Below are positions 13,608 through 14,893 of a DNA stretch of 14,893 bases, piece after piece (the stretch's first letter is position 1; each line of letters opens with the position of its first letter). Under the pieces are notes generated by a model. The model did not search any database, was not told where the DNA came from, and worked only from the letters and a program-made list of their open reading frames with translations. Source of the DNA: Candidatus Rhabdochlamydia sp. (GTDB lineage Bacteria; Chlamydiota; Chlamydiia; Chlamydiales; Rhabdochlamydiaceae); NCBI GenBank assembly GCA_030044075.1, contig JASHWM010000127.1, forward strand, positions 1 to 14,893. Reading direction: 5' to 3'. Position numbers and translations under genes: made by a program.

Positions 13608-14893
13608 CTAGAGAGGTGACCCTAAATACGTTATAAAAAAAAGGGTATTTTATCAGCAGGTATTGGTAGAGGTTTTCCGCCATCTCATTCATAGATCCAA
13701 AAATCCTTTTTCTTGGTGTGAAAAAGGTAAAGTCGGTGTCATTGATATCAAAAAAAGAAGGAGGATCAAAAGAAATGTAGATCGAGTGGGCGTTATTAGT
13801 CACAGTCGACTGGACTTCCAAAACGCACTCATTTTGTAACCCTGGGTAAGTAAGAAGGTAATTTCTTAATTCTTTTAGATATAAAAAATCACAAAGGACC
13901 TGCTTTTGCTGTAATCCCAGGCGATTGATTATTGGTTCTGGGATGGTGCACCTTAAATGATACACATCAAGATCATCGGGGAACAATGCCTTCAGATCGG
14001 CAATTTTAGAGGAGAGTATTCCTGCTTCTTTTTCCAGTTCATCCATTCTTGAGTCATACTCATAAGGGGTCATAGTAGATTTCTTTGAATGCAAAAAGGA
14101 GTTCTGTAGTTGGAGCATTTCGAATTCAATTTTTTGCAATGATTCATCATACAGCTCATAATGTCGAAGGGCGATTTTGGCAATTATGCTGAATGCCATT
14201 TCTTTGTATCTGAATCTGTGGATATTTTTTAACATGCCGGATGCTGAAGAATAATTTAGCACCTTGGCTGCTTGGGTTATGATCTTTGGAAAAGTGCTGG
14301 GATTGGAGATAATGCGTTTTCCAAACTCTAAGAGTTTTTGAGGTGGTATTACCTGATAATTAAATGACGAACAATATGCTGCTTGGATAAAGCGCGCTAT
14401 TGGATAAAATTGGTTGTCGGTCATGGCATGTTTTCCGTTAACCTGGGCGATGGCAAACCCATGGCATATCCCCTCTCCGAGCATATTACTTCTATTTTCT
14501 ATTTTATTTTTTTGAAAGGTTTCGAACTGCTTTTCAACGCGGTCCAGAGGGATCCTGAAAAGAAAGCAAAGGATAAACCTGTGGAAGGGACTGGTCACAT
14601 AGTTGCATAGGAAAAGTACTTGTTTCAGGGATAAAGGAAGGAGATGAACTGTTTGGATCAGACGCTCGGGATTGACGATAGCGAGGCTTCTTGCAAAAGA
14701 GAACAAAAATTCAGGTTCGTTGTATAATTCAAAAGTAATAATTTTTTTGTAAAGGCGCAGGATGCTGTCTTCATCCAGGTTTGGTTTTTTGGCCTCGTTT
14801 ACTAGCATAAGCATTGTTTCGAGTTGGAGTTCTCGTTCCAGTTTTTTCTGAAGGGGCCCAATATTGCTAAATGCTGTTTCCAGTTTCTTTTTT
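13597..14893 (-). CDS. Uncharacterised protein with candidate YopT/C58-like cysteine protease motifs (5' end outside window)
   Basis: The frame is open to the right window edge: 26 codons lie upstream of the ATG at 14814 without a stop, so the true start is outside and at least 431 residues are present. I do not recognise the protein as a whole. Numbered from the ATG at 14814, GEGICHGFAIA places Cys117 in a 'GxCxG' setting like the catalytic Cys of C58 peptidases. NAHSIYISF with His343 is followed 13 residues later by FFDINDTDF with Asp356, like the 'GHAxxx...FFDPNxGxF' ending of YopT and LifA domains. The Cys-to-His gap of 226 is about twice that of YopT and includes a charged helical stretch (about 220-275, possible coiled coil), so the domain would have a large insert. 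No signal peptide can be judged. The region is more AT-rich than tyrP, which suggests an accessory gene. A host-directed protease is inference. Confidence 0.5.
   Translation of the reverse strand, partial: KKKLETAFSNIGPLQKKLERELQLETMLMLVNEAKKPNLDEDSILRLYKKIITFELYNEPEFLFSFARSLAIVNPERLIQTVHLLPLSLKQVLFLCNYVTSPFHRFILCFLFRIPLDRVEKQFETFQKNKIENRSNMLGEGICHGFAIAQVNGKHAMTDNQFYPIARFIQAAYCSSFNYQVIPPQKLLEFGKRIISNPSTFPKIITQAAKVLNYSSASGMLKNIHRFRYKEMAFSIIAKIALRHYELYDESLQKIEFEMLQLQNSFLHSKKSTMTPYEYDSRMDELEKEAGILSSKIADLKALFPDDLDVYHLRCTIPEPIINRLGLQQKQVLCDFLYLKELRNYLLTYPGLQNECVLEVQSTVTNNAHSIYISFDPPSFFDINDTDFTFFTPRKRIFGSMNEMAENLYQYLLIKYPFFYNVFRVTSLEKT

Noticed and set aside
13597..14814. Taking the ATG at 14814 as the start of the last gene
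   Set aside because: The same frame stays open for 26 more codons to the window edge, with a helical, charged sequence like the rest of the protein, and there is no convincing ribosome-binding site before 14814.
1..14893. CRISPR array, insertion sequence, integrase or attachment site
   Set aside because: No regularly spaced repeats, transposase or recombinase motifs, or flanking terminal repeats were seen on either strand.

Overview
The window reads as chromosome of a member of the phylum Chlamydiae, most likely an environmental or amoeba-associated family (Parachlamydiales type) rather than the genus Chlamydia. The reasons are the plant-chloroplast-like glycerol-3-phosphate acyltransferase PlsB, an insulinase-type protease with PlsB and RNase E/G beside a yceD-rpmF-plsX group (from memory, the same neighbours as in Chlamydia), a basic-tailed PcnB close to LpxB, and a TyrP-type permease. 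Genus and species cannot be fixed from the sequence alone. Composition is moderate in GC, with the two ends more AT-rich. I see no rRNA, tRNA, CRISPR array, insertion sequence or integrase.

Layout. Positions 2-208 hold the 3' end of a YebC/TACO1 gene. An AT-rich gap (209-293) carries a 27-bp perfect palindrome overlapping a good sigma70-like promoter for a 485-residue protein (294-1751). That protein has the hallmarks of a class-3-lipase-type alpha/beta hydrolase and a hydrophobic C-terminal segment. From 9016 down to 1758 on the minus strand runs a six-gene block: yceD (DUF177), rpmF (L32), plsX, RNase E/G, plsB and a secreted insulinase/pitrilysin-type metalloprotease. Most junctions overlap or are very short. 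The two longer gaps (69 and 108 bp) each contain a hairpin. A 211-bp divergent gap (9017-9227) separates this block from a plus-strand block: pcnB, a small alpha/beta hydrolase, lpxB and tyrP (9228-13590). All junctions in the plus block are either abutting or ATGA-type 4-bp overlaps. It ends in a hairpin-plus-T6 terminator that overlaps the stop codons of both convergent genes. The last gene (13597 to the window edge, minus strand) is cut by the edge and has candidate Cys, His and Asp motifs of a YopT/C58-like cysteine protease.

How the genes fit together. The minus block joins ribosome and RNA housekeeping (YceD, L32, RNase E/G) to the first steps of glycerolipid synthesis (PlsX, PlsB) and a periplasmic protease. 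The plus block joins RNA 3'-end polyadenylation (PcnB), lipid A disaccharide synthesis (LpxB), aromatic amino-acid uptake (TyrP) and an uncharacterised hydrolase. RNA-decay genes therefore sit on both sides of the divergent promoter gap. The two proteins at the edges, a lipase-like protein and a protease-like protein, are the accessory part of the window. They are the best candidates for host-directed or otherwise undescribed functions, but both assignments rest on motif reading only.
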